64,000 bases of DNA from CAYMUR01 sp964393615 (GCA_964393615.1 CAYMUR010000006.1:1-64000); one strand, 5' to 3'; counted from the first letter of the stretch, positions 9,336-18,756 are shown. Notes: a model not told the origin generated them from the sequence alone. Numbers and translations are program-made.

Positions 9336-9725
9336 TTATTCTCCGGTTTGCCGAAGTCCTTTGAGATGGTTCCGCTTTCCTGATGTCGGTTCAGGGCTGT
9401 CAGTCGCTGGTACACCCGTCGACCGCCGCTGCCACCAGAGTAGACTCCACGCCATGACGACGATACCACCTAGGGCGATTAATAGTGGCGAAAGTGTGAT
9501 GCGATTACTCAATGCATGAGAGGACGTCTGGGGAGGAGTTTCGTTCAGCACGACGGAGCCAGACAGTTGTCGGGCAAGGTATTCACGTTCGATTTGCGTT
9601 TGGCGTGAAGTGATCCTCGCCGAACCCAGGACGAGTGCCACCACACCCGCTGCCGAGAAGAGACATACCCAGAACCAGGGCGAATCGGCAAAGGACGATT
9701 GGTTGTGGAGACGTGGGGCGACCAT
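9336..9725 (-). CDS. Two-helix membrane protein, unknown
   Basis: About 129 residues from the ATG at 9725 (a TTG at 9776 is an alternative). Two transmembrane segments are visible: SPWFWVCLFSAAGVVALVLG near residue 20 and LSPLLIALGGIVVMAWSLLW near residue 85. A polar linker lies between them and a basic cytosolic-looking tail follows (WWQRRSTG...). No family is recognised. Its stop is 4 bp from the GTG of the next membrane protein, which suggests that the pair is translated together and may form a small complex. Confidence 0.6.
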   Translation of the reverse strand: MVAPRLHNQSSFADSPWFWVCLFSAAGVVALVLGSARITSRQTQIEREYLARQLSGSVVLNETPPQTSSHALSNRITLSPLLIALGGIVVMAWSLLWWQRRSTGVPATDSPEPTSGKRNHLKGLRQTGE

Positions 9726-9859
9726 ACGAATGATTGTACCGCAGGAACCGTTGCCGTTGTAGTCCGTGTGATTCAACGCGACAGCAGTTCATTCGCGATG
9801 GTCAGTAGGGGGCTGTTTCATGTAGCCCTATGATTGGCGAGAATGCTTATTGGCTTGCA

Positions 9860-10480
9860 TCAGTCATCCGCCGGCTGGTCTTCACCCAAATTAGCATTCG
9901 GTGGGCCACTGCGCGGGCCTTGTGACGGATCGCGCAACGTCTCGTCTCGACGGTAAAAAAATTGTTGATCACGTGGATCCCGGCGTGGGACATGGCCTTG
10001 CGGTCGTGTGTGGCGGTCATGCCAGGTGTCGCCTGGTACTGGATACCCAGGGGATAAACCGTTGTCGTTCGGAGAGCCAAATCCTGCATACGGTCCTGGC
10101 CCATAGCCGTAGGGAGCTGAAAAACCGAAGGGAGGGTAAGCGGGGCCCCACATGTCATAGGGGACGGAATAGGGCCGGTGTGGAAATTGCCACTCGCCGT
10201 AGGGCCTCACTGGATCACCCCAACGGGTGACGCGGACATAGTTGTCACTGCTGTCGCCAACGCGAATGCTACTTCGTTCGTGGTGGTATCCACTTTCGAC
10301 GTAGTTGGGTCCAGGTTGGACGAAAAATGGACCCACGGGAGCATACTGTGTGACGCGTGTGGTCGCCTGGGGACTGTGTGTATAGTAAGACGGATCGGAA
10401 ATCCAATTGGCAGCATGCAGCAGACTGCCCGGCCAGAGGACACCAATAGTTAAAAAAAATAGGGGAAATAATTTTTTCAT
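9860..10480 (-). CDS. Secreted Tyr/Pro/Gly-rich protein
   Basis: 206 residues from the ATG at 10480, which gives a classical signal peptide (MKKLFPLFFLTIGVLWPGSLLHA-ANW). Longer frames add 28 polar residues and are rejected. The mature protein is low-complexity and rich in Tyr, Pro, Gly and Arg (for example PYGYGPGPYAGFG), and ends in an Arg/Asp-rich tail. Such proteins are common secreted or surface components in planctomycetes. No enzymatic motif is present and the function is unknown. Convergence or operon membership with its neighbours is unclear; it is separated by about 130 bp on both sides. Confidence 0.7.
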   Translation of the reverse strand: MKKLFPLFFLTIGVLWPGSLLHAANWISDPSYYTHSPQATTRVTQYAPVGPFFVQPGPNYVESGYHHERSSIRVGDSSDNYVRVTRWGDPVRPYGEWQFPHRPYSVPYDMWGPAYPPFGFSAPYGYGPGPYAGFGSPNDNGLSPGYPVPGDTWHDRHTRPQGHVPRRDPRDQQFFYRRDETLRDPSQGPRSGPPNANLGEDQPADD

Positions 10481-10610
10481 GGGAGGACGCCTTGCGCTCA
10501 AGGATGTGCCAGCAATCATGAAACGGACCATGCGACTCGGATCACAAACCGCCGTTTCAACCAACGTGACGTCTCACCCACGTACTGGTGGTTACGGAAA
10601 GCGGGGAAGC

Positions 10611-11069
10611 TTATCGTACGATTAACTTTTCTTGCTTGGGGTCGAATTCATAAGTTTGGCCTGCAGGAAGTTCTGGTAAACGAATTTGGTTTTCACGAAT
10701 AATGGTTTGCATGAACTCGTCGTGCGATTGCGGGGCGCGTCCATGCAAGGCTTTATACAATTGCATCGCATGTGGAATCTGGATTTCAAAAACCGTTTTT
10801 TCTTCGGCGGTGAATAAGGTGCGTACGGGTGTTAGCAACAGTCCTTTGCCTGCCAGGTTGCGAGAATGTTTGCCTACTCCCGGTTGAGCAATCTCTGCGG
10901 CGGGTGGAGTGGGAGGGTCGCCATGGTCGGTTGACAATGCTTTTGCTTTTGGTGATACCGCATCGGGTGGAGTGAAAGTCAATTCATTGCAACCGGCGGG
11001 TGCGAGAATACCTGCCGCTACACACCATGCAAATTGATTGTTTCGAACGATCACGATGTAAGGTCCCAT
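10611..11069 (-). CDS. Probable lipoprotein or anchored protein, unknown
   Basis: 152 residues. The N-terminal stretch FAWCVAAGILAPAGCNEL is hydrophobic and ends in a cysteine that may act as a lipobox, although the -3 residue is atypical. A Pro-rich linker follows, then a compact C-terminal domain (about 90-152) containing MQLYKALHGRAPQSHDEFMQ. The start overlaps the 3' end of surE by 19 bp, pointing to co-transcription. The conserved-looking C-terminal domain resembles the short conserved tails of planctomycete secreted proteins, but I cannot name a family. Confidence 0.65.
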   Translation of the reverse strand: MGPYIVIVRNNQFAWCVAAGILAPAGCNELTFTPPDAVSPKAKALSTDHGDPPTPPAAEIAQPGVGKHSRNLAGKGLLLTPVRTLFTAEEKTVFEIQIPHAMQLYKALHGRAPQSHDEFMQTIIRENQIRLPELPAGQTYEFDPKQEKLIVR

Positions 11070-11809
11070 TCTTGCATTCTGGACATCTGTTGAAAGCTGG
11101 TAAGGTTGTAGTCTAACGGTGTTAAAGTGACGTGCCCCGCATCCAGTGCGGTGAGATCCGTTTCGTGTTCAGTTTTTGCCGGTGGTGGATCGGTGGTGGC
11201 CCAAAAATAAGTACGGCCAATAGGGTCTTTGCGGCGGATGAAATTTTCTCCGTAACGAGATAATCCCATCGGGACAACACGGACTTTTGCATTTTGCTGG
11301 GTCGCTGCTGTCGGTATGTTGATATTGTATAGTTTCGGTTCCTGGGTACTGTAATGCAGAATCCGTTCGATGAGACGGCCTGCGATCGTAGCGGCTTGGT
11401 GGAAATCTGCGTGTTCATCCTTTTCCAGTGAAACTGCTACGCTGGTGATACCAAAAAAAGCTCCTTCGATGGCAGCCGCGACGGTACCGGAATACATGAT
11501 ATTGATACCTGCATTGAGTCCGCCGTTGATACCACTGACGACAAGTTGTGGCCGTTGGGGGCAATACTCAAAGATTCCCAGTTTGACGCAATCAGCAGGA
11601 CTTCCCTCGATCGCCCAGCCACGCTGGCGGCCATTTTCACGAACCTCTTGACAAATGACTGGTGTTAAATAGGTGATGGAATGTCCCACGCCACTCTGTT
11701 CCGTTGCAGGGGCCACCACGGTTACTTGGCCCAGTCGGTTGAGTTCCTGTTCCAGGGCCTCCAGCCCCGGAGCAAAAATTCCGTCATCATTCGTAAGTAA
11801 AATATGCAC
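11051..11809 (-). CDS. surE: 5'/3'-nucleotidase SurE
   Basis: Divalent-metal-dependent phosphatase acting on nucleoside 5'- and 3'-monophosphates and short polyphosphate, linked with stationary-phase survival and repair. The hallmark N-terminus MHILLTNDDGIFAPGL contains the metal-binding NDDG. The SGINGGLNAG stretch at about 95-104 and NINIP at about 180 are also typical. Length 252 residues, as expected. The 3' end overlaps the next lipoprotein-type gene by 19 bp, an overlap long enough that coupling is plausible. Confidence 0.95.
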   Translation of the reverse strand: MHILLTNDDGIFAPGLEALEQELNRLGQVTVVAPATEQSGVGHSITYLTPVICQEVRENGRQRGWAIEGSPADCVKLGIFEYCPQRPQLVVSGINGGLNAGINIMYSGTVAAAIEGAFFGITSVAVSLEKDEHADFHQAATIAGRLIERILHYSTQEPKLYNINIPTAATQQNAKVRVVPMGLSRYGENFIRRKDPIGRTYFWATTDPPPAKTEHETDLTALDAGHVTLTPLDYNLTSFQQMSRMQEWDLTS

Positions 11810-12148
11810 AGTAGATTTTGGGGGTAAATAGGTCGGTAAAGTCGCAAACGAAAGTCCATGTGGCGAAGCCTGGACTGGCTCATCGCCGGTTCGCGTCGTG
11901 ATTTGTAAACTTCACTATAATTGCCGAAGCGCATTTGTTCAAGAATTTGTTCCTGGGGTTAACGCCAATTGACACGTCGGGTCGCAACGATAAAACTAGC
12001 TATTTCGGTTAAAACCGCGTCCACCGCCTTGAAGGGCTCCTTGTCAGGGGATTTCTTGGTTCGGCGTTGTAAGGGACTCGTGTGGCACATTGCTCGTGTG
12101 GCACATTGAATGACTAGCAATTCCACACGGTTTTGAGGAGCTGTTTTT
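11810..12148. other. Divergent gap surE-guaA
   Basis: 339 bp between divergently transcribed surE and guaA. The notable content is a perfect 16 bp tandem duplication at 12077-12108, about 40 bp upstream of the guaA start codon. No RNA gene or known purine riboswitch is recognised. Confidence 0.5.
12077..12108. repeat. 16 bp tandem direct repeat, two copies
   Basis: The unit CTCGTGTGGCACATTG occurs twice in a row with no mismatch, immediately upstream of the guaA ribosome-binding region. It may be a replication-slippage duplication or a pair of regulator half-sites; the sequence alone does not decide. Confidence 0.9.
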
Positions 12149-13732
12149 ATGACAAACGAAGTTGCCATGCAGGAGCCGGCTACCACGCAAGTCGCTCAGC
12201 AACGAATTTTAGTCCTGGATTTTGGGTCGCAGTATGCGCGCCTGATTGCCCGTCGTGTCCGTGAGCAAAACGTATTCTGTGAGATCGTGCGGCATGACAT
12301 CACTCCTGAGGCAGTACAACGGCACCAGGCCCACGGTTTGATTCTTTCCGGTGGTCCATCAAGTGTTTATAGCGACGGCGCGCCGAAATGCGACTCCGGA
12401 ATTTTTCGTCTAGGAATTCCCGTGTTGGGAATTTGTTATGGTATGCAGCTTGCGTGCGATGAGCTTGGTGGTGATGTCCATAAGGTCCCTTCACGCGAAT
12501 ATGGCAGGGCACGGTGTAATGCGGATCCCCAGACAGACTTGTTCAATGGTATTCCGGAGGAGATGGATGTCTGGATGAGTCATGGCGACCAGGTGACTCA
12601 AATCGCTTCTGAATTCGAATCACTTGCATCGACGGAAACATGTCCGGTGGCGGCAGTGAAACATCGACAATTACCAGTGTATGGTTTGCAGTTTCACCCC
12701 GAAGTGACCCATACACCGCACGGCGGCCAAATCTTGCGAAATTTCGTGGTTCGTATTTGCGGTTGCGATGCTACCTGGGAACTGGCTGCTTTTGCCAGCG
12801 AAACCATTGAGAAACTACAACAACGCATCGGCACATCACGTGTGATCTGCGGCTTATCGGGTGGTGTGGATTCTTCGGTGACGGCGGCTTTGCTGTACCG
12901 GGCGATCGGATCAAATTTGTCTTGCATTCTGATCGACAATGGACTCTTGCGAAAATCAGAACAGGAAGCGGTGCTCTCGGAATTTACCAGGCATTTCCAA
13001 GCGGACTTACATGTTGTGGACGCCGAAGATAAGTTTTTGGCGGCATTGGCTGGAGTAACCGATCCCCAGGAAAAGCGGCGACGCATTGGTCATACATTTA
13101 TCGAGTGTTTCAGAGAAGCGTCTAGTAATATTCAGAATGCAAAGTTTCTCGCGCAGGGGACGCTTTATCCCGACGTGATTGAAAGTGGTGCGGCGCCAGA
13201 TGGTCCGGCAGCCACGATTAAATTACATCACAATGTGGGAGGGTTACCCAGCGAATTAGGATTCGAATTGGTAGAGCCGTTACGTGAATTGTTCAAGGAT
13301 GAAGTACGGCGTTTGGGCTTGGAACTTGGGCTGCCGGCTGATTTGGTGTGGCGTCATCCATTTCCCGGTCCCGGGCTGGCAGTACGGTGTCTAGGTACGA
13401 TCACACGTGAAAGACTCGATATACTACGAGAGGCAGATGAAATCGTGGTCTCGGAGATACAGAAAGCGGGTCTCTACCGTCAAACTTCTCAGGCGTTTGC
13501 TGTGCTGTTACCCGTGCAAAGTGTCGGTGTAATGGGGGATGCCCGGACTTATGATCATGCGGTCGTGATCCGCTCTGTGGATACGGACGATTTTATGACA
13601 GCGGATTGGAGCCAGTTGCCTTACGATCTGTTGTCTCGGATGTCGACGCGCATTATTAATGAGGTCAATGGTGTCAATCGCGTATGCTATGACATCAGTA
13701 GCAAACCGCCGGCGACGATTGAATGGGAATAG
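12149..13732 (+). CDS. guaA: GMP synthase (glutamine-hydrolysing)
   Basis: Aminates XMP to GMP using glutamine and ATP. The class I glutaminase domain comes first: the nucleophile is in GICYGMQLACDELGG (about 93-107) and the His/Glu pair in GLQFHPEV (about 182-189). The ATP-pyrophosphatase PP-loop SGGVDSSV is at about 238-245. The C-terminal dimerisation domain ends with RVCYDISSKPPATIEWE, the typical terminus. Length 527 residues. A GAGGAG RBS precedes the ATG. No guaB is present in the window. Confidence 0.97.
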   Translation: MTNEVAMQEPATTQVAQQRILVLDFGSQYARLIARRVREQNVFCEIVRHDITPEAVQRHQAHGLILSGGPSSVYSDGAPKCDSGIFRLGIPVLGICYGMQLACDELGGDVHKVPSREYGRARCNADPQTDLFNGIPEEMDVWMSHGDQVTQIASEFESLASTETCPVAAVKHRQLPVYGLQFHPEVTHTPHGGQILRNFVVRICGCDATWELAAFASETIEKLQQRIGTSRVICGLSGGVDSSVTAALLYRAIGSNLSCILIDNGLLRKSEQEAVLSEFTRHFQADLHVVDAEDKFLAALAGVTDPQEKRRRIGHTFIECFREASSNIQNAKFLAQGTLYPDVIESGAAPDGPAATIKLHHNVGGLPSELGFELVEPLRELFKDEVRRLGLELGLPADLVWRHPFPGPGLAVRCLGTITRERLDILREADEIVVSEIQKAGLYRQTSQAFAVLLPVQSVGVMGDARTYDHAVVIRSVDTDDFMTADWSQLPYDLLSRMSTRIINEVNGVNRVCYDISSKPPATIEWE

Positions 13733-13949
13733 GTGAAGTACGGCAGTGAAGGCCAATCGGTGCTGAGCATATAAGCTTCTGTCAGGGTAGAAGATATTGC
13801 TCGCCAAGCGCAAGGATTGGCGAAACGGTTGTTGGGGTAAGGGCCAAGAGGGTGATTCGGTTCGTCGTTTTTTTACAGCGACGGTAAGATGGCTTGCGAT
13901 CTGACTTGTCTGAAATTACGTTTCCTCTCCGCCTGACAAGGCCTGGCCT

Positions 13950-14990
13950 ATGAGCAACGACCCGCCACAAACCATTGAGAACGAACCGCTCCTGGAAGAG
14001 TGGTTGAGCCAGCCCAGCGAAGCCGCTGTGGCGTCCCTGGTCCGGGTTCCAGGAGACGTGATTGTTCTTGGGGCCGGTGGTAAAATGGGGCCTTCGTTGA
14101 CGAGGATGTTGTGGCGTGCCACGCAGCAGGGAGGGGTCCCGCGCCAAGTCTTTGCAGCCAGTCGGTTTTCAAACCAGCAGGTGCGTCAGCGTCTTGTGGA
14201 ACAAGGGATTGAAACCATCGCTTGCGATTTAACAAAAGACGACGCATGGGCGAGTTTGCCAGAGGTCCCTAATGTTTTTCTGATGACTGGATATAAGTTT
14301 GGCACCCAAACCGATCCCAGTATGACTTGGGCAACCAACGTGCTGTTGACTGCCGAAGTATTCCGCCGCTACCGCCACAGTCGAATCGTGGTATTTTCAT
14401 CAGGAAATCTGTATTCCATGGTGACGCCTGAAAGCGGTGGATCTGTTGAAAATGATTCCGCAAATCCGGTCGGTGAGTATGCCATGACGACCTTGGGACG
14501 CGAACGTATGGTGGAGTATTGCAGTAAACAGTTTGATATTTGTGCGGCCTTGATCCGTTTAAATTATGCCGTTGAATTGCGTTACGGTGTGTTGCTGGAC
14601 TTGGCACGTCAAGTCTATGAGGATCGCGTGATTGACCTGACCATGGGCTACGTCAATGTGATCTGGCAGGGGGATGCGAATGCGATGGCAATCGCGTCCC
14701 TGGCGGATGCGAATTGTCCGCCCTACATCTTGAATGTGGCTGGTCCAGAGATTTTAAAGGTCAAAAACGTTTGCCAGCGTTTTGGTGAATATTTCAAAAA
14801 ACAAGTGCAGTTTTCGGGTGAGGAAGGGGAGTTGGCATATCTCAATAATGGCGCGGCAGGTCATCTCTCCTACGGAAAACCACGCATTTCAGCGGAACGT
14901 CTCATCGAGTGGGTGGCCGCTTGGACCGCTAGGGGCGGATTGACCTACGATAAACCAACACACTTCCAGGTCCAAGACGGTAAATACTAG
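13950..14990 (+). CDS. NAD-dependent epimerase/dehydratase-type protein
   Basis: 346 residues of the extended short-chain dehydrogenase fold. After a 30-residue acidic lead there is a Rossmann motif VIVLGAGGKMGPSLTRML (about 35-52). The middle contains RIVVFSSGNLYS, in the place of the catalytic Ser strand, and GEYAMTTLGRERM, where Y-x3-[GR]-RE resembles the usual YxxxK without the lysine. The substrate is not predictable; it may act on a sugar nucleotide or other carbohydrate-derived compound. It stands alone, with 217 bp after guaA. Confidence 0.75.
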   Translation: MSNDPPQTIENEPLLEEWLSQPSEAAVASLVRVPGDVIVLGAGGKMGPSLTRMLWRATQQGGVPRQVFAASRFSNQQVRQRLVEQGIETIACDLTKDDAWASLPEVPNVFLMTGYKFGTQTDPSMTWATNVLLTAEVFRRYRHSRIVVFSSGNLYSMVTPESGGSVENDSANPVGEYAMTTLGRERMVEYCSKQFDICAALIRLNYAVELRYGVLLDLARQVYEDRVIDLTMGYVNVIWQGDANAMAIASLADANCPPYILNVAGPEILKVKNVCQRFGEYFKKQVQFSGEEGELAYLNNGAAGHLSYGKPRISAERLIEWVAAWTARGGLTYDKPTHFQVQDGKY

Positions 14991-15088
14991 GTCATCTCGC
15001 GTCCGCTGATGCCATCGAACTGGTTGTTTGGACCCCGCGCCGTTATTCGACAACGTCCAGCCTGGTTACGTCGATCCCACGAATGCGG

Positions 15089-15122
15089 AACACCTTGAGG
15101 GGGTATTTTACCTCAAGGTGTT
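15089..15122. terminator. 12 bp perfect hairpin between convergent genes
   Basis: AACACCTTGAGG at 15089-15100 pairs perfectly with CCTCAAGGTGTT at 15111-15122 around a ten-base loop containing TATTTTA. It lies in the convergent gap between the epimerase gene (stop 14990) and the minus-strand DUF11-type gene (stop 15159), the expected place for a bidirectional terminator. The U-run is missing on both sides, so it may act with Rho or only as a 3' end stabiliser. Confidence 0.7.
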
Positions 15123-15158
15123 CACCTGAAAGCCACAGATTTTCACAATCTTATTTTT

Positions 15159-17939
15159 TCAGCGACGCACGGCAGCTGCACCGTTGGCGGCTTGAGTCTC
15201 GTCGTTAGAGTCTTCCAGTTCCGCGGATTCCTTATTTTCAGTCTGGCCGTAAAATCGGGTTGTTTCTTGAGCGGCCAGTTCCGTTTCCGGGTCTTCGCAA
15301 GTGACTTCGGCCCGGAAAATATGGTCACCGATTTCTATGGCACGAGCGGAGATTTTAAATAAAACTTCCTGGCCAGGACCAAGGCGGTCAATTTCTTCAA
15401 AGACGATTTGTCCTGGCTCGATCTCTGATTGACCTCCCAGAACCTCTGTGGGCTCAATTCCTTCGGAAAAGAAAGCATAGACGCGGATTCGCTCCGCTGA
15501 TTTCGATCCACGATTTACCAGCCGCACTTCGTAAACGGCAGTATCCTCTACCGAGACGGGCCCTTGCGGGTCTTCCACGGTGAGTTTGAGATCTGCCAAT
15601 GCCTCGACGACTGTGACTGCCGACTGGAAAGCGGCCAGGTCATCTGCGGCTTCGGCGACAACTTCCACCCGATTTGCTCCAGGGTTGCCTAGCACGCATT
15701 TCAAACGAACCGTGTGTTGCCCGCCAGAGATTAAATTTCCTAGTGACCAATGGACACGTCCACTTGCTTGGTCGTACTCTGCCTTTTCATCGCCACTGTT
15801 AACATACTCTGCGCCCTGCGGCAATACGGCGGTGGCCACTACGTTATCAGCAGGGGCATCTCCCGAGTTGACGATACTCACCTCGTATTCGACGACGGTA
15901 CCCGCGTACTTGACATCGGGGGCAACCAGCGAGACTTCGAGGTTGGCACGACGTACCAGAACTTCTTCGGCCACTTCGGCACGCAAGCCATTATCACCAA
16001 ATGCCTGGGCACGGATCCAAATTTGCCCCGGTTGTTGCGCTGTCAGTTCGACATCGATTCGTTCACTGTGTCCTGCTGGGAGTAAGCCTAATCGGCGAAC
16101 ACCGGCCGAATCATTGCGGTTAATCGGCAAAAGGTTCAGCACCACGTTTTCAGCGTCGCCGGTGCCCGGATTTCGTACGGTAATCGTGTAGATTTTGCTT
16201 TCGCCATAAAAGACGTCCGAGGGTCCAGTCAGGAGCACTTCCAGTTTTGGCTCCTGGACTTCGATCTGTGCGACCGATGCATTCGGATTGAATGACCAAT
16301 TGACGGAAAGGTCAAAAGAACGACTGTCACGGGGTATGAGCCGAATGGCAATTTCTTCGACGGCATGGGGATTGACCTGGTCGATACTCCAGCGAATACG
16401 CCCTTCCTGCTCGCCTACCGATTCGTGCCGCGCGTGACCAATCGTCGGTGTTGTTTCGATGACTTCCGCTTGCGCTGGGATTTTTACATCAATCACGACG
16501 CCACTGGCAGCTATCTCGCTGGCGTTCTGGATTTTGACGGTATATACCGAATCTTTTCCGACGACGACAACACGCGGGCCCGTGGTTGCTACACGCAATA
16601 CAGGACTCTGGCTTATAAAGATCGTGTTCAGTTCTTCGGTAGAGAGGTGTTCAGCGCCCCGAGTGGAGTCCGTCGCAGGGGCCGTCTCTATAATCTCCTC
16701 GCTGGGTGGGGCCGGAAGGTTGTTCTCAAAATGGAGGGGAGCATCTACACTCGGGAAAATGGATTTCCCATCAGGAATAGTTTCTTTGTCTATTTTCGTA
16801 TTCCTGGAAGTTTCTGCAGTGGTGAATCGACGGGTGGTTGAGGTATTCGGTGTTTCGGGCGAAGTGAACCGACTTTCGGAAGGGGGTGTAACGGGTGTCG
16901 CGATGGAAGTCTCGGCCGGGGTAATACCCGGGGTCGTGATTTCATTCTCGGGACGGTTATTGGTGTTGTTTCGGGGTTCGCGAGCCACTGTTTTTTTGTC
17001 GAAACTCGGGGTTTTTCCCGTGACCAGCGGAGCCTGGTTCCTGAGTGTCGCGTCCGGACGGAATTCCGTACCATTTCGCTCGTCAGCCACTTTCAGAGAG
17101 TTTGTGTTTCGGTGTCGAACCTGTGGTTTGGTGAGATGCTGACTTTTATGGGGTGGCGTGACTTTGCTTGGCCGGATGTCGTCTTGTGTGGGCTGAATGT
17201 CGTCTTGTGTCGGTTGCGTGTTGTCTTGTGTCGGTTGCGTGTTGTCTTGTGTCGGTTGCGTATTGTCTTGTGTCGGTTGCGTATTGTCTTGTGTCGGTTG
17301 CGTGTTGTTTTGAGAGGCGACAGGAATCGGCGATCGCGCCAGAGGCGTGTTGGATTCGACGACGGAAGGAATTTCGTCGGTCTTCTCGCGGGATGCGGTG
17401 ACTTCGGATTCGGTGAGCGGTATTACCGGTTTGGGTTCGGTGGTGGTGGGTGGCGTTTCGACAGTTAAATCTCCGTCGGTAGTACCGCCGTCGGTAGTAC
17501 CGACGGAGGTTGAGTCCGAGTGTGTGGCGGATGCTGGGTTACGTGTGGCAGGGGTGGAATCCGCCACGCCAGTGTCGGCGGTTAGAGGCTCAGGAATCGG
17601 CTTGCTTATGGGTTCTGGTTGCGTTTTCGGTAGTGTTGGAGTCGCGCGTTCGGACAGCGAGCGTCGGATCGATTTCATGCGATGCTTCAGGGAACCGGCT
17701 CGTCGTCCCAGTGTTTTAGGCCTGCTTCCAGCGGGTGTTGTAGCCACTTGAGCTGCGAGGGTTCGGGGTGGTTCGATGTCTGTCAACCTGGAAGTATTGC
17801 CGTCGAGCGAATTCAGGCTGCGTGACGTTTGATTTTCATTGTCAGATCCAATTGCTGTTTGCGTTCTGACGCCATAGGTGATAGCAGAACCTAAGACAAG
17901 CAATAGGAGAAAACCTGTTAATTTGATATGCCGTTGCAT
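15159..17939 (-). CDS. Large secreted/anchored DUF11-type repeat protein
   Basis: 926 residues. Residues 1-25 form a signal peptide or membrane anchor (LTGFLLLLVLGSAITYGV). Residues 30-430 are a low-complexity Thr/Pro/Ser/Asn-rich stalk including the heptad repeat (PTQDNTQ) described separately. Residues about 445-890 contain about four beta-sandwich repeats of DUF11/CARDB type, recognisable by phrases such as ENVVLNLLP, DNVVATAVLPQGAEYV and SAERIRVYAFFSEGIEP. These domains occur in surface proteins of planctomycetes and probably mediate cell-surface architecture. An RBS GAGGTG precedes the ATG. No catalytic motif is seen. Confidence 0.85.
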   Translation of the reverse strand: MQRHIKLTGFLLLLVLGSAITYGVRTQTAIGSDNENQTSRSLNSLDGNTSRLTDIEPPRTLAAQVATTPAGSRPKTLGRRAGSLKHRMKSIRRSLSERATPTLPKTQPEPISKPIPEPLTADTGVADSTPATRNPASATHSDSTSVGTTDGGTTDGDLTVETPPTTTEPKPVIPLTESEVTASREKTDEIPSVVESNTPLARSPIPVASQNNTQPTQDNTQPTQDNTQPTQDNTQPTQDNTQPTQDDIQPTQDDIRPSKVTPPHKSQHLTKPQVRHRNTNSLKVADERNGTEFRPDATLRNQAPLVTGKTPSFDKKTVAREPRNNTNNRPENEITTPGITPAETSIATPVTPPSESRFTSPETPNTSTTRRFTTAETSRNTKIDKETIPDGKSIFPSVDAPLHFENNLPAPPSEEIIETAPATDSTRGAEHLSTEELNTIFISQSPVLRVATTGPRVVVVGKDSVYTVKIQNASEIAASGVVIDVKIPAQAEVIETTPTIGHARHESVGEQEGRIRWSIDQVNPHAVEEIAIRLIPRDSRSFDLSVNWSFNPNASVAQIEVQEPKLEVLLTGPSDVFYGESKIYTITVRNPGTGDAENVVLNLLPINRNDSAGVRRLGLLPAGHSERIDVELTAQQPGQIWIRAQAFGDNGLRAEVAEEVLVRRANLEVSLVAPDVKYAGTVVEYEVSIVNSGDAPADNVVATAVLPQGAEYVNSGDEKAEYDQASGRVHWSLGNLISGGQHTVRLKCVLGNPGANRVEVVAEAADDLAAFQSAVTVVEALADLKLTVEDPQGPVSVEDTAVYEVRLVNRGSKSAERIRVYAFFSEGIEPTEVLGGQSEIEPGQIVFEEIDRLGPGQEVLFKISARAIEIGDHIFRAEVTCEDPETELAAQETTRFYGQTENKESAELEDSNDETQAANGAAAVRR
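17178..17303. repeat. 21 bp minisatellite, six units, inside a CDS
   Basis: Six contiguous 21 bp units, two slightly diverged at one end, encode the heptad PTQDNTQ (or PTQDDIQ) in the stalk of the DUF11-type protein. As the unit is a multiple of three, copy-number change would lengthen or shorten the stalk without a frameshift. Confidence 0.95.
17471..17507. repeat. Nested direct and inverted repeats in stalk coding region
   Basis: A 15 bp unit (CCGTCGGTAGTACCG) is duplicated at 17473-17487 and 17488-17502, encoding GTTDG twice. The outer ends, 17471-17481 and 17497-17507, form an 11 bp inverted repeat, so the segment can also fold as a cruciform. Confidence 0.85.
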
Positions 17940-18180
17940 TTGTGCACCTCAAGAGGCAAGAACAGACTAAACCGTTGGGAACCCTATTCGGCCGGTTGGA
18001 GGGTAGGGGTTTAGTAAAGTTTTCCGTTTTGTGAGGAAATGCCTTTTATTCCGATTGCAATAAATAGGGGAAAAAGGGTGGGACACTTCTCGTGATGATT
18101 GTGCGGTCGTCCCATGGTCGCAGGGTTGATGTCATCGCTAGCGGGACTGGGCTCTCTGGCTAATTTTCTGATTTTCAATC

Positions 18181-18756
18181 ATGGCAAATTCGGTTAAGCT
18201 TGATCGCATGTCAGAGATACTTTGCTTCGAAGATTTGCGGAAAGGTGACCGTTGGACCAGTCCGGCGCGGACGATCACAGAGGCCGACATTGTAAATTTT
18301 GCGTGTCATACCGGTGATTTTGACCCGCTACACGTTGATCATGAATTTGCAAAACAGTCGATGTACCGACGTCCGATTGCCCACGGGTTGTTGGGTTTGT
18401 CTTTTTTGGCCGGTCTTAGTAGTCGTAGTCCAGCGATGTGCAACCTGGCTTTCGTGGGGATCCGAGATTGGCATTTTGTGCGGCCATTATATGTTGGCGA
18501 TACCGTGTCGGTCGTGACGGTCGTCGAGGAGTTACAGCCACAAGGTCGCCGTAGTGGTCGTGTTTTGTGGCGACGACAATTGTTAAACCAGGACGCTGCG
18601 GTGGTTCAAGAAGGAATTCTTGAGACATTAGTCGCAACGCGAGCGGGGCAGATTCGGTTGGACAGCAGCGAGAAAAAACAAGCACCAAGCGGCAATGTTG
18701 GCAAAAATGATCCGCTGGTTACCCGTGGTTCGCCATCTAACGAAAAATTGCGCTGA
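18181..18756 (+). CDS. MaoC-fold (hot-dog) dehydratase/hydratase-type protein
   Basis: 191 residues. The MaoC core spans about residues 12-155 and includes the catalytic-type segment FACHTGDFDPLHVDHEFA, with the Asp and His of the R-specific enoyl hydratases, then HGLLGLSFLAGL. It would hydrate an enoyl-CoA or related thioester; the substrate is not predictable. A start at 18208 is an alternative because neither start has a clear RBS. The last 20 bp overlap the 3' end of prs on the opposite strand. The C-terminal 35 residues are polar and probably disordered. Confidence 0.8.
   Translation: MANSVKLDRMSEILCFEDLRKGDRWTSPARTITEADIVNFACHTGDFDPLHVDHEFAKQSMYRRPIAHGLLGLSFLAGLSSRSPAMCNLAFVGIRDWHFVRPLYVGDTVSVVTVVEELQPQGRRSGRVLWRRQLLNQDAAVVQEGILETLVATRAGQIRLDSSEKKQAPSGNVGKNDPLVTRGSPSNEKLR

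Noticed and set aside
16459..17142. 227-codon plus-strand frame opposite the DUF11-type gene
   Set aside because: It is antisense to a convincing long gene, with Val/Ser-rich composition expected from the complementary Thr/Pro stalk.
17178..17303. CRISPR-like repeat array
   Set aside because: The 21 bp units are directly adjacent without spacers and encode a heptad; it is a minisatellite.
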